Below the pieces are notes generated by a model. That model made no database searches, was not told the DNA's origin, and worked only from the letters and a program-made list of their open reading frames with translations. Both the position numbers and the translations under genes were made by a program. 64,000 nt of DNA, taken from Enemella evansiae (GTDB taxonomy: Bacteria > Actinomycetota > Actinomycetes > Propionibacteriales > Propionibacteriaceae). The DNA lies in NCBI RefSeq assembly GCF_002250705.1, contig NZ_NMVP01000012.1, positions 310,001 through 374,000 of the forward strand. The letters run 5' to 3'. The stretch's first letter is position 1, and each line of letters starts with the position of its first letter. Positions 24,187 to 31,917 of this stretch are shown piece by piece.

Positions 24187-25045
24187 TCACCGAGCGCCGA
24201 TTCGCCAGCCACACCCCGACCACGACCAGCGCGCCCCCGAGCAGCACCGTGATCGAGAGCCGCTCGTGCAGCGCCACCGCGCCGATCACGATCGCCAGGA
24301 TCGGCACGAAGAAGATTCGTGAGGTGGTCCGTCCGGCGCCACCGGTGCTGACCAGCCAGAAATAGAGCAGCCAGGCGATCCCGGTACCGACGGCGCCGGA
24401 GATGACCAGCCCGATCACCGGAACGAGCCCCCACCGCATCGGCGGATCGCCTTGCAGCACGGACAATCCGGCCAGCACCGCGCCGCCGACGAGGAACGGC
24501 AGGGCCACCGACCAGCGCGGGTCGACCCGATCGGAACAGCGTCGATAGGTGAGCGTGCCGAAGGTCCAGGCCACCGCCGAACCGATCGCGCAGAGCACCC
24601 CGACCAGTGACACCCGGCCACCGAGCGCGTCGGCACTGACCACGACGATGCCGGCGAAGGCGGTCAGCAGCCCGATCAGCTTCGCGCGGCCGAGGGGTTC
24701 GCCGAGCACCGGTGCGGCGAAGACCGCGACCAGGACCGGTTGCAGATAGATCAGCACCGCGACCAACCCGGACGGCAGATTCTGCAGCGCATAGGTCTGC
24801 AGCCCGGTGAAGCCGACCACATTGCCCAGAGTGAGCAGCAGATAGCTGAACCAGTTGTCCCGCAACCCGGGCCCGCGACCGCTGGCGATCGCGACCGGCA
24901 ACAGCAGCAGCGCCCCGATCAGGCAGCGGCCCGCGGCGACCTGAAAGGGTGAGAAGCCCCACAGGGCGATCTTGATGGTGGCCAGCGTCGCGGCCCAGCA
25001 CACGATCAACACGATCGTGCCGAGGAGCTCGCTGCGGCTGCGCAC
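24170..25045 (-). CDS. EamA/DMT-family transporter
   Basis: A 291-residue ten-helix transporter with two EamA repeats: WAATLATIKIALWGFSPFQVAAGRC in the first, and GTGIAWLLYFWLVSTGGA with LHERLSI in the second. The Arg in AAGRCLIGALLLLP and the PVLGEPL motif are typical. GTG at 25045 is preceded 6 nt upstream by TAGGCT, implying leaderless translation. It is transcribed divergently from lhgO with overlapping -10 boxes. The substrate is unknown. Confidence 0.86.
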   Translation of the reverse strand: MRSRSELLGTIVLIVCWAATLATIKIALWGFSPFQVAAGRCLIGALLLLPVAIASGRGPGLRDNWFSYLLLTLGNVVGFTGLQTYALQNLPSGLVAVLIYLQPVLVAVFAAPVLGEPLGRAKLIGLLTAFAGIVVVSADALGGRVSLVGVLCAIGSAVAWTFGTLTYRRCSDRVDPRWSVALPFLVGGAVLAGLSVLQGDPPMRWGLVPVIGLVISGAVGTGIAWLLYFWLVSTGGAGRTTSRIFFVPILAIVIGAVALHERLSITVLLGGALVVVGVWLANRRSVISAPG

Positions 25046-25051
25046 CCGGTC

Positions 25052-25061
25052 AGCCTAGTGT
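25052..25061. promoter_or_regulatory. Overlapping divergent -10 boxes
   Basis: TAGGCT on the minus strand (25057-25052) and TAGTGT on the plus strand (25056-25061) share two base pairs. Each ends exactly 6 nt before its start codon (GTG 25045, ATG 25068). RNA polymerase should not be able to open both at once, so the two genes may exclude each other. Confidence 0.5.
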
Positions 25062-25067
25062 GGACCC

Positions 25068-26243
25068 ATGTCCCAGGTCGTGATCGTCGGTGCCGGCATC
25101 ATCGGGTTGGCCACGGCGCGCGAGTTGTTGCACCGCGGTCACCGGGTGGTCGTGGTGGACAAGGAATCGCGGGTCGCGCAGCACCAGACCGGACACAACT
25201 CCGGGGTGATCCACTCCGGGCTCTACTACCGCCCCGGATCGTTGAAGGCACGGCTCTGCACGGCGGGTGCGGTCTCGATGGTCGAGTACGCCCGCAGCCA
25301 CGACGTGGCGGTCGAGGTGACCGGCAAGCTGGTGGTCGCGACCAGCCCCGAGCAGTTGCCGGCGCTGGCCGAACTGGAGCGCCGCGGGACCGCCAACGGC
25401 GTGCCCTGCCGCCGGATCGATGTGGCCCGGGCGCGGGAGTACGAGCCGCACGTCCGGGCCCTGGCGGCACTGCGCGTCGATTCCACCGGCATCGTCGACT
25501 ATCCGGGGATCTGCCGGGCGCTCGCCGATGAGATCGTGGGCCTGGGCGGGGAGATCTGGCTCGACGCACCGGTCACCGGCATCGTCACCGACGAGCGCGG
25601 TGTCCGGGTTCGCGCCGGTGGCCTCGACCTGCGCGGCGACGCGCTGGTGAACTGTGCGGGCCTGCAGGCCGATCGGATCGCCCGACTGGCCGGGGTGGAG
25701 CCGGGCTTGCGGATCATTCCCTTCCGTGGTGAGTATTTCGAGCTGACCGCGTCGCAGCGACACCTGGTGCGCGGGCTGATCTATCCGGTACCCGATCCCA
25801 CGCTTCCCTTCCTCGGTGTGCATCTCACCCGGATGATCGACGGCGGTGTGCACGCCGGGCCGAATGCGGTGCTGGCGCTGGCCCGCGAGGGGTATCGCTG
25901 GCGGGACGTGGTGCCCGGTGAGCTGGCGGAGTCGGTGAGCTGGCCGGGTCTGTGGCGACTGGGCCGCCGCTTCTGGCGTACCGGGATCGGCGAGGTCGCG
26001 CGATCGCTGTCCCAGCAGCGATTCCTGGCCAGCCTGCGCGAGCTGGTACCCGAGCTGGGCGACGACGCACTGGTCCCGGCACCGGCCGGGGTACGCGCCC
26101 AGGCGCTGCGCGCGGACGGCACCCTGGTGGACGACTTCGCGCTCGTCGAGGGCCCGCGCCAGTTGCATGTGCTGAACGCCCCCTCCCCCGCCGCGACCGC
26201 CTCCCTGGAGATCGCCAAGGAAATCGCCACGTTCATCGAGTAG
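25068..26243 (+). CDS. lhgO: L-2-hydroxyglutarate oxidase (DAO family)
   Basis: A 391-residue FAD-dependent oxidoreductase. The Rossmann motif VVIVGAGIIGLATARELL opens the protein. HNSGVIHSGLYYRPGSLKA and FRGEYFEL are signature stretches of LhgO, which oxidises L-2-hydroxyglutarate to 2-oxoglutarate and passes electrons to the quinone pool at the membrane. ATG at 25068 follows TAGTGT by 6 nt. The last residues, TFIE plus stop, are encoded by a copy of the dispersed repeat (TTCATCGAGTAG), so the native C-terminus seems to have been replaced or extended slightly. Confidence 0.9.
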   Translation: MSQVVIVGAGIIGLATARELLHRGHRVVVVDKESRVAQHQTGHNSGVIHSGLYYRPGSLKARLCTAGAVSMVEYARSHDVAVEVTGKLVVATSPEQLPALAELERRGTANGVPCRRIDVARAREYEPHVRALAALRVDSTGIVDYPGICRALADEIVGLGGEIWLDAPVTGIVTDERGVRVRAGGLDLRGDALVNCAGLQADRIARLAGVEPGLRIIPFRGEYFELTASQRHLVRGLIYPVPDPTLPFLGVHLTRMIDGGVHAGPNAVLALAREGYRWRDVVPGELAESVSWPGLWRLGRRFWRTGIGEVARSLSQQRFLASLRELVPELGDDALVPAPAGVRAQALRADGTLVDDFALVEGPRQLHVLNAPSPAATASLEIAKEIATFIE

Positions 26244-26405
26244 TGACCCGGCGAAGCGGAGCGGCAGCAACGGAGTTCCTCTCGACACGCTCGCCGCGCG
26301 AGCTACTCGAGGAACGTGGTTTCGACTCGCTGGCGATCACCCCGTTCATCGAGTAGTGACCCGGCGCAGCGAAGCGGAGCCGGGACACGTGTCGAGATGA
26401 ACGTG
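26230..26405. repeat. Dispersed palindromic repeat cluster, three partial or full copies
   Basis: A half copy (26230-26252) encodes the end of lhgO. A divergent copy with CTCGACACG and CTACTCGAGGAACG arms is at 26272-26316, and a canonical copy with a CCCGGC.../...GCCGGG stem at 26343-26405. They fill the convergent junction between lhgO and the aminotransferase gene. Confidence 0.8.
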
Positions 26406-26408
26406 GGG

Positions 26409-27776
26409 TCAGCCCTGGTAGTGCTGGTCGGCGACGTCGAGGGCCTCGTCGATGATGTCCAGGCCGCGGCGCAGTTGGTCGTCGGGGATGTTCAGCGCCG
26501 GTACCACATGGATCCGGTTGAAGTTCGAGAACGGCAGCACCCCGCCCTTGAGCACGGCGGCGACGACGTCGTTCATCGCCGGGCTCGAGGAACCGTACGG
26601 GGCAAGGGGTTCCCTGGTCTCGCGGTTGCTGACCAGCTCGATCGCCCAGAACGCGCCGACCCCGCGGACCTCGCCGACCGCGGGATGCTTCTCGGACAGT
26701 TCGAGCAGTTTGGGCCAGATGATCTCCTCACCGAGCCGCGCGGCGTTCTCGACGACCTTCTCCTCGGCCATCGCGTTGATGGTGGCGACCGCGGCGGCGC
26801 AGGCCAGCGGATGCCCGGAATAGGTGAGCCCGCCGGGATAATTGCGGGTGCCGAAGGTCTGGTAGATGTCATTGGACATGATCACCCCGCCGAGCGGCAC
26901 GTAACCGGAGTTCACCCCCTTGGCGAAGGTGATCAGATCCGGGGTGACGCCCTCGCGGTCGATGGCGAACCAGTTCCCGGTCCGCCCGAAACCGGCCATC
27001 ACCTCATCGGCGATGTACATCAGCCCGTATTCGTTGCAGAGTTCGCGAACCCCGGCCAGATAGCCCGGTGGCGGCACCATGATGCCGGCGGTTCCGGGAA
27101 TGGTCTCCAGGATGATCGCCGCGATCGTCGACGGGCCCTCCAGTTTGATCACGTTCTCCAGGTGCGTGAGGGCTCGCTCGCATTCCTCGGATTCGCTGCT
27201 GGCGTTGAAATAGCTGCGATACAGGAACGGGGTGAAGAAGTGCACGGTGCCGGCATCGCCGTTGTCGTTGGCGATCCGGCGCGGGTCACCGGTGACGTTG
27301 ATCGCCAGATCGGTACCGCCGTGGTAGGAGCGGTAGGCGCTGAGCACCTTGCGGCGGCCGGTGTGCAACCGCGCCATCCGGACCGCGTGCTCGTTGGCGT
27401 CCGCACCGCCATTGGTGAAGAAGACGTGCTCGAGCCCCTCGGGTGCCAGTTCGGTGATCAACCGAGCGGCCTCGGAGCGGGCATCGTTGACGTGCTGTGG
27501 GGCGAGGGTGACCAGCGTCTGCGCCTGGTCGACGATCGCCTGCACCACCTTGGGGTGCTGGAAACCGAGGTTGGTGAACACCAGCTGCGCGGACAGGTCG
27601 ATCAGCTCATTGCCCTCCCCGTCCCAGACCAGCGACCCGTCCGCCTTCACCACGGTGAGCGGTTTGAAGGTCTCCTGGACCTGCCAGGAATGGAAGACGT
27701 GGGCGCGATCGAGTTCATACGCCTCCCGACCGGCCGCCAGTTCGGCCTCGGTCGGTGCCTGACTGTTCTCACTCAT
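26409..27776 (-). CDS. Class III PLP-dependent aminotransferase
   Basis: A 455-residue omega-aminotransferase-like enzyme. Family motifs include the ETFKPLTVVKADG N-terminal region, FFTNGGADANEHAVRMAR, YRSYHGGT, ADEVMAGFGRTG and the Schiff-base lysine in ITFAKGVNSGYVPLGG. The N-terminus FHSWQVQ and overall spacing are closest to taurine-pyruvate or similar omega-amino acid aminotransferases, but 4-aminobutyrate or beta-alanine transaminase cannot be excluded. ATG at 27776 has a GAGGG stretch upstream; the ATG-like start at 27812 lacks support. It stands alone on its strand. Confidence 0.88.
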   Translation of the reverse strand: MSENSQAPTEAELAAGREAYELDRAHVFHSWQVQETFKPLTVVKADGSLVWDGEGNELIDLSAQLVFTNLGFQHPKVVQAIVDQAQTLVTLAPQHVNDARSEAARLITELAPEGLEHVFFTNGGADANEHAVRMARLHTGRRKVLSAYRSYHGGTDLAINVTGDPRRIANDNGDAGTVHFFTPFLYRSYFNASSESEECERALTHLENVIKLEGPSTIAAIILETIPGTAGIMVPPPGYLAGVRELCNEYGLMYIADEVMAGFGRTGNWFAIDREGVTPDLITFAKGVNSGYVPLGGVIMSNDIYQTFGTRNYPGGLTYSGHPLACAAAVATINAMAEEKVVENAARLGEEIIWPKLLELSEKHPAVGEVRGVGAFWAIELVSNRETREPLAPYGSSSPAMNDVVAAVLKGGVLPFSNFNRIHVVPALNIPDDQLRRGLDIIDEALDVADQHYQG

Positions 27777-27857
27777 GGGTGGCCCTCTCTCGCGTGCTGT
27801 CCTCGGGACCAATGAACCACAGGTGCCCCGGACGCCGGGAGAGGGTGTCCAGCGTCA

Positions 27858-27873
27858 CCACCGACTTTGGTGG
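27858..27873. promoter_or_regulatory. Small inverted repeat between divergent genes
   Basis: CCACC-GACTTT-GGTGG lies in the 172-bp divergent gap between the aminotransferase gene and the proline-rich membrane protein gene. It is a possible operator; no clear promoter elements were placed in this gap. Confidence 0.3.
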
Positions 27874-27948
27874 CGATCCGATAACAACGCTGGCGCCGCG
27901 ATCCACCGGAGGGCACGATGTGCCCAGATCAGCCAGGAAAGGCCACCC

Positions 27949-28584
27949 ATGAGCATGCCCACCGAACCCCGCGGACCAGAGATGGTCCCTCCGAATCCTT
28001 CCGGGCAGCCGGTGTCGCCGAATCCTGCGTACCCGCAGAATCCCGCGTACCAGCCGGGTCAGACCTACCAACCGAACCCGTCGTACCCGCCGGCTCCGGT
28101 CTATCCCGGTGCACCCCAGTCGCCTCCCGATCTGAGCGTCGAGGCACCGGTGGAGCGCGTCGGCCGCGGGTTGGCGTTCTCCCTGGTCGCCATCCCGGCG
28201 GGGGTGGTGGCGACCGTGATGCTGTGGAAGCTGGGGTTCATCGCCTCGCTCATCCCGTTCCTGCTCGCCGGGCTCGCGGTCTGGCTCTATGCCCGCGGTG
28301 CCGGGACGCAGGCCCGGCGTGGTGCGCCGGCGCTGATCGGGGTCATCCTGGTCGGTGTCGCCGCCAGTCTGGTGTCGATCGTGGCGACCGACATCTGGAC
28401 CGCCTACCCGGAATACGGTGCCGCCAGCGGGATGAGCCGGGCCGAGTTCGTGCTGGTCAATCTGCTCCGGCCGGACCTGTGGGGCGCTTATCTCGCGGAC
28501 CTGGTGATCTTCCTGCTCTTCGCGGCGCTCGGTGTGATCGGCACGGTGATCCGGTTGGCGAAGGCTCCCGCGGCGTCGGCGTGA
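27949..28584 (+). CDS. Proline-rich N-terminus membrane protein, hypothetical
   Basis: A 211-residue protein. Residues 1-60 are a Pro/Tyr/Asn-rich cytoplasmic tail with repeated NPxYP-like units (NPAYPQNPAYQPGQTYQPN). Four transmembrane helices follow between residues 70 and 205, with a short extracytoplasmic WTAYPEYGAASG loop. Tails of this sort are common in actinobacterial membrane proteins of unknown function. AGGAAAGG precedes the ATG at 27949. Its stop overlaps the start of the next gene, so the two are coupled. Confidence 0.75.
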   Translation: MSMPTEPRGPEMVPPNPSGQPVSPNPAYPQNPAYQPGQTYQPNPSYPPAPVYPGAPQSPPDLSVEAPVERVGRGLAFSLVAIPAGVVATVMLWKLGFIASLIPFLLAGLAVWLYARGAGTQARRGAPALIGVILVGVAASLVSIVATDIWTAYPEYGAASGMSRAEFVLVNLLRPDLWGAYLADLVIFLLFAALGVIGTVIRLAKAPAASA

Positions 28585-28850
28585 CCTATCGGCTGCTCGG
28601 CCTGGACGGCACGGCGTACGCCTCGGCGGTGCCGGGCACGCTCGGCGGCCATCGGCGCAGCAGGATCTACGGCCGGCTGGACTGCCCGGGCGCGTTGCGT
28701 GCCCTGGCGCGCGGCGGGCCGTACGCCCGATATCGCGTCTTCTTCGCCGACGAGGACGCCGCGGTGGCGGCCGGCTACCGACCCTGCGCGGTCTGCCTGC
28801 CGGAGGCCTACCGGCGCTGGCGCGACGGCACCGGCCCCGTCAGCGGGTGA
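28581..28850 (+). CDS. Small Ada-type metal-binding domain protein lacking the methyl-acceptor cysteine
   Basis: An 89-residue protein resembling only the N-terminal zinc domain of Ada: YGRLDCPGAL followed by YRVFFADEDAAVAAGYRPCAVC. Aligning by eye with Ada, the Cys of LDCP and the CAVC pair match three zinc ligands. The position of the methyl-accepting Cys (four residues before LDC's Cys) is Gly, so direct DNA methylphosphotriester repair is unlikely. GTG at 28581 overlaps the upstream stop (GTGA). A nucleic-acid or metal-binding role is possible. It ends 11 bp inside the convergent Nudix gene. Confidence 0.75.
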   Translation: MTYRLLGLDGTAYASAVPGTLGGHRRSRIYGRLDCPGALRALARGGPYARYRVFFADEDAAVAAGYRPCAVCLPEAYRRWRDGTGPVSG

Positions 28851-29319
28851 ACCGGGCCGGACCGGGCTCGGCGAGCGCCTGCTGGACCGCGCGCTGGAAG
28901 CGTTCGTTCATCGGCGGCAGCGCATCCGGTGGGAACCAGCCGGCCTCGGTGTTCTCACCGTCGGCCGGATGGGGTTCACCGGCCAGGTATCGCAGCGCGA
29001 AGCAGTGGTCGACGAACTGACTGCGATCCCCGTTGTCATAGGTGACCGGGCCGACCACCTCGACCGAGACCAGCCACTCGCAGACCGCGGTGATCCCGGC
29101 CTCCTCGAGCACCTCCCGTTCGGCCGCGACCGCCGGCGGCTCCCCCGGATCGACGATCCCGGTGACCGGCGTCCACTGCCCGTTGTCGGCGCGGCGCACG
29201 CAGAGCACCCGCGGTTGCGGCGTACTCCGATCGATGACGACCGCGGTCACCCCGGGCAGCCAGAGCAGTTCGGTACCGATCTTTTCCCGCAACCGAAGGA
29301 TGAAATCTGGGGTCGGCAT
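28840..29319 (-). CDS. Nudix hydrolase
   Basis: A 159-residue Nudix protein with a fully canonical box: Gly of TGIVDPGEPP, then EREVLEEAGI (G-x5-E-x7-REUxEExGU). The residues after the box and the late ENTEAGWFPPDALP segment fit the ADP-ribose or NTP pyrophosphohydrolase subgroup, but the substrate cannot be read from sequence. ATG at 29319 is preceded by TAGGCT with exactly 6 nt between, so leaderless translation is likely. Confidence 0.9.
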   Translation of the reverse strand: MPTPDFILRLREKIGTELLWLPGVTAVVIDRSTPQPRVLCVRRADNGQWTPVTGIVDPGEPPAVAAEREVLEEAGITAVCEWLVSVEVVGPVTYDNGDRSQFVDHCFALRYLAGEPHPADGENTEAGWFPPDALPPMNERFQRAVQQALAEPGPARFTR

Positions 29320-29384
29320 GCGTTCAGCCTAGAGACCGCGGTGACAGACTGCTGTCGCGAACCGACGCATGACCAGGAGGAGCA

Positions 29385-29792
29385 ATGTCCAAAGGTGCAC
29401 CCACCGGCAAGGTGATGGATCTGCTGCGCGAACCCAATCCCGCGGTGATGGCCACCGTCCGATCCGACGGCCAGCCGGTCAGCGTGGCGACCTGGTATCT
29501 GATCGAGGACGACGGCCGGGTGCTGTTCAACCTGGACGCCGAACGGGTCCGGCTGCAGCACCTGAAGAACGACGGCCGGATCGCGCTCACCGCGATGAAG
29601 GACGGCGAGTGGTACACCCACGTCAGCATCCAGGGCCATGTCGTCGAGGTCGTCGACGACCCGGACCTGGTCGACATCGACCGGTTGGCGAAGCACTACA
29701 CCGGCAAGGAGTATCCGACCCGGGATCGCAAGCGGGTCTCGGTACGGGCCGAGATCGACCGCTGGCACGGCTGGGGCGACGCCAAGGAGTGA
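29385..29792 (+). CDS. PPOX-class F420-dependent oxidoreductase family protein
   Basis: A 135-residue split-beta-barrel flavin/F420-binding protein. PAVMATVRSDGQPVSVATWYLIEDDGRVLFNLD and RIALTAMKDG follow the family pattern for enzymes annotated as pyridoxamine-5-phosphate-oxidase-like, F420-dependent. In actinobacteria these reduce or detoxify small molecules using F420H2. AGGAGGAGC lies right before the ATG at 29385, one of the best ribosome sites in the window. The substrate is unknown. Confidence 0.87.
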   Translation: MSKGAPTGKVMDLLREPNPAVMATVRSDGQPVSVATWYLIEDDGRVLFNLDAERVRLQHLKNDGRIALTAMKDGEWYTHVSIQGHVVEVVDDPDLVDIDRLAKHYTGKEYPTRDRKRVSVRAEIDRWHGWGDAKE

Positions 29793-29810
29793 TCCCCCGA
29801 CCCTAGGGGT

Positions 29811-30125
29811 TCAGGAGAAGTTCGCGAAGGCCCCGAAGGTCCCGACCACCATCATCAGCCCGGGCGCGATCATCGGCACGGTGGGGGTGAGGTCGGCGAC
29901 CTCACCGGGGGCGGAGCGGAAGTGCCGGATCAGCATCACCGCCCAGGCGAGCAACCAGCCGGCTCCGGCCAGCAGGCCCCAGCCGAGCATCGACGGGCGA
30001 TCCATGGCCACACCGGCCCAGATGAAGAAGACCGGCCCGATCCAGAACAGGCACATGCCGACGACGAAGCGGAAACCCCTGCGGTTGTCGTGGTAGGCGC
30101 TGCGCCAGAAGTCGGAGAATCTCAT
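29811..30125 (-). CDS. Small hypothetical membrane protein
   Basis: A 104-residue protein with three hydrophobic helices (about residues 18-40, 46-66 and 85-102) after a basic N-terminus (RSAYHDNRRGFRF). I do not recognise a family. GGAGAGGCAGAG precedes the ATG at 30125. It sits between a convergent enzyme gene and a glycine tRNA gene on the same strand. Confidence 0.65.
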   Translation of the reverse strand: MRFSDFWRSAYHDNRRGFRFVVGMCLFWIGPVFFIWAGVAMDRPSMLGWGLLAGAGWLLAWAVMLIRHFRSAPGEVADLTPTVPMIAPGLMMVVGTFGAFANFS

Positions 30126-30151
30126 CTCTGCCTCTCCTGCACAGCCCGGCG

Positions 30152-30225
30152 TGGAGCGAATGACGGGAATCGAACCCGCGTTCTCAGCTTGGGAAGCTGA
30201 TGTTCTACCATTGAACTACATTCGC
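30152..30225 (-). tRNA. tRNA-Gly (anticodon CCC)
   Basis: A complete cloverleaf on the minus strand: acceptor GCGAATG/CATTCGC, D-arm GTTC/GAAC, anticodon stem TCAGC/GCTGA with loop TTCCCAA (anticodon CCC), and T-arm GCGGG/CCCGT around TTCGATT. The body is 71 nt (30155-30225). The discriminator T and an encoded CCA (30152-30154) follow. It reads GGG codons. Confidence 0.95.
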
Positions 30226-30363
30226 GCGGCCCACAAGCACGAGGCCACGGGCGCGAGCACACTCTAGCGCATCTCCCCCAACCGACGCATCGCGATCGGT
30301 AACGGATCGATCCTTCATCCGATTGTCCAGACACAGACCCGGGCGCTGGTTAGCATCCAACTT

Positions 30364-30963
30364 ATGACGAGATCACGGGGGCCGAGACCACAGGATGACA
30401 CCAGGCGATTGATCCTGGATTCTGCTCGGAAGCACTTTGCAGACAAGGGGTACGCCGGGGCATCCCTGCGGGCGATCGCCCGCGATGCCGGGGTGGATCC
30501 CGCGCTGGTCCATCACTATTTCGACGGGCGCGCGGCCCTGTACGCCGCAGCGCTGGCGGGTTCGCCCTTCTCGGACCCGGACTGGCTGTTGAAACAGGTG
30601 ATCGACGGGCCGATCGAGGGGCTCGGTGAGCGGGCGGCGCGCTGCTTCCTGGAGGTCTGGGAGGACCCGGAGTCGAAGTCCCGGTTCGTCACGCTGTTCC
30701 GCTCGAGCTGCACCGATGACGGGCTCGTCGAGAGCCGGGAGTTCCTGGCCACCCGGGCGTTCACCGCACTCACCGAGCATCTGGGCCTGGACCGGTCGGC
30801 GCTCCGCGCCGAACTGGCGGCGGCGGTTCTCTCCGGCACCGCCGGGCACCGCTACATGCTGCGCGACGCGGCCCTGGCGATGGTGAGCATCGACGATCTG
30901 GTGGCGACGTTGGCACCGCACATCCAGCAGCTGCTCGTCGAGCCGTTGCCCGAGGCGGCCTGA
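30364..30963 (+). CDS. TetR/AcrR family regulator
   Basis: A 199-residue repressor. The N-terminal helix-turn-helix (AGASLRAIARDAGVDPALVHHYFDGRAALYAAAL) is a clear TetR DNA-binding domain; the C-terminal ligand domain is all-helical and shows no known ligand. TAGCAT ends 7 nt before the ATG at 30364 and no ribosome site is visible. No target gene is directly divergent: the neighbours on both sides are tRNA genes, so the regulator probably acts elsewhere or on itself. Confidence 0.88.
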   Translation: MTRSRGPRPQDDTRRLILDSARKHFADKGYAGASLRAIARDAGVDPALVHHYFDGRAALYAAALAGSPFSDPDWLLKQVIDGPIEGLGERAARCFLEVWEDPESKSRFVTLFRSSCTDDGLVESREFLATRAFTALTEHLGLDRSALRAELAAAVLSGTAGHRYMLRDAALAMVSIDDLVATLAPHIQQLLVEPLPEAA

Positions 30964-31052
30964 CCGACCATTCGACACGCACCCCCGGTGCGGCTCCGGC
31001 CGTACCGGGGGTGCACTCGATGATCGGATGCTGCCCGGTACGCCCGAGCGAG

Positions 31053-31126
31053 TGGAGCGGGCGGCAAGGATCGAACTCACGTCTGCACCCGGGAAGGGTG
31101 CCGTTCTGCCACTGAACTACGCCCGC
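31053..31126 (-). tRNA. tRNA-Gly (anticodon UCC, unusual loop)
   Basis: A cloverleaf on the minus strand: acceptor GCGGGCG/CGCCCGC, D-arm GTTC/GAAC, anticodon stem GCACC/GGTGC with loop CTTCCCG (anticodon TCC), T-arm GTGAG/CTTGC around TTCGATC, then discriminator T and encoded CCA (31053-31055). The body is 71 nt. The base after the anticodon is C instead of the usual purine, loop positions 32 and 38 could pair (C-G), and the T-stem has two G-T wobble pairs. Confidence 0.88.
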
Positions 31127-31227
31127 GCGGCGGACCCAGCGTACGCGGCCCCGGGGTTACCCGGGGTGAACCCGGGCCTCGTGTCGCGGACCGGGTCCGG
31201 GTCGGAGATCTGGCCTAGGCTGCTGCC

Positions 31228-31917
31228 ATGACTCCGCGCGAACCCGACGACGTCGGCCCCGCGGTCGGTGGCGACCTGCGGGCGAGCGACGCAGACCGCA
31301 ACCAGGTGCTCGACCTGCTCTCCGCGGCGTACGCCGAAGGCCGGTTGACCCGCGACGAACACGACGAACGCACCGGCCAGGCCACCCGGGCCAGGACCTT
31401 CGACGACCTGATCCCGCTGACCCGTGATCTGGTCCCGATCAACTCCCCGCTGCCGCAGCAGCGGCACCAGCCCACCCCGGCGAGCCCCGCGGTGCGCCGC
31501 TCCGCCGGCGCCGACCGACCGGACACCATGATCGGCATCATGGGCGGTTCGAATCGCGAGGGTCCCTGGCAGGTGCGCGCCCAGACCCGCAGCTTCGCGC
31601 TGATGGGCGGCAACGATCTCGACTTCACCGAGGCCACCTTCGACGCCCCGGAGGCGGTGATCGAGGGCGCCTGGATCATGGGCGGGCTGACCCTGCTGGT
31701 GCCCGAGGGGGTCAACGTGCGGGATGAGACCATCGGCGTCATGGGCGGTACCGATGTCAAGGGTCTGCGGCCGCACCCCGACGGTCCGACCCTCGTGCTC
31801 AAGGGTCTGTGCCTGATGGGCGGGATCGACGTCTACGGACCGGACAGCAAGTCCTTCCAGCGCAAGATCGCCCGCAGGCAGCGCAAGCGGCAGCGCCGCG
31901 GTGGCCATGGCCACTGA
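31228..31917 (+). CDS. DUF1707 domain protein with LiaF-like C-terminal repeats
   Basis: A 229-residue soluble protein. The DUF1707 helix-turn-helix-like domain occupies residues 15-70 (LRASDADRNQVLDLLSAAYAEGRL). A disordered linker follows. The C-terminal beta-solenoid-like part has five evenly spaced MGG turns (IMGGSN, LMGGND, IMGGLT, VMGGTD, LMGGID), as in LiaF-type cell-wall-stress proteins. The last 20 residues are strongly basic. TAGGCT ends 6 nt before the ATG at 31228. The PH-domain gene starts inside its end, implying a shared transcript. Confidence 0.83.
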   Translation: MTPREPDDVGPAVGGDLRASDADRNQVLDLLSAAYAEGRLTRDEHDERTGQATRARTFDDLIPLTRDLVPINSPLPQQRHQPTPASPAVRRSAGADRPDTMIGIMGGSNREGPWQVRAQTRSFALMGGNDLDFTEATFDAPEAVIEGAWIMGGLTLLVPEGVNVRDETIGVMGGTDVKGLRPHPDGPTLVLKGLCLMGGIDVYGPDSKSFQRKIARRQRKRQRRGGHGH

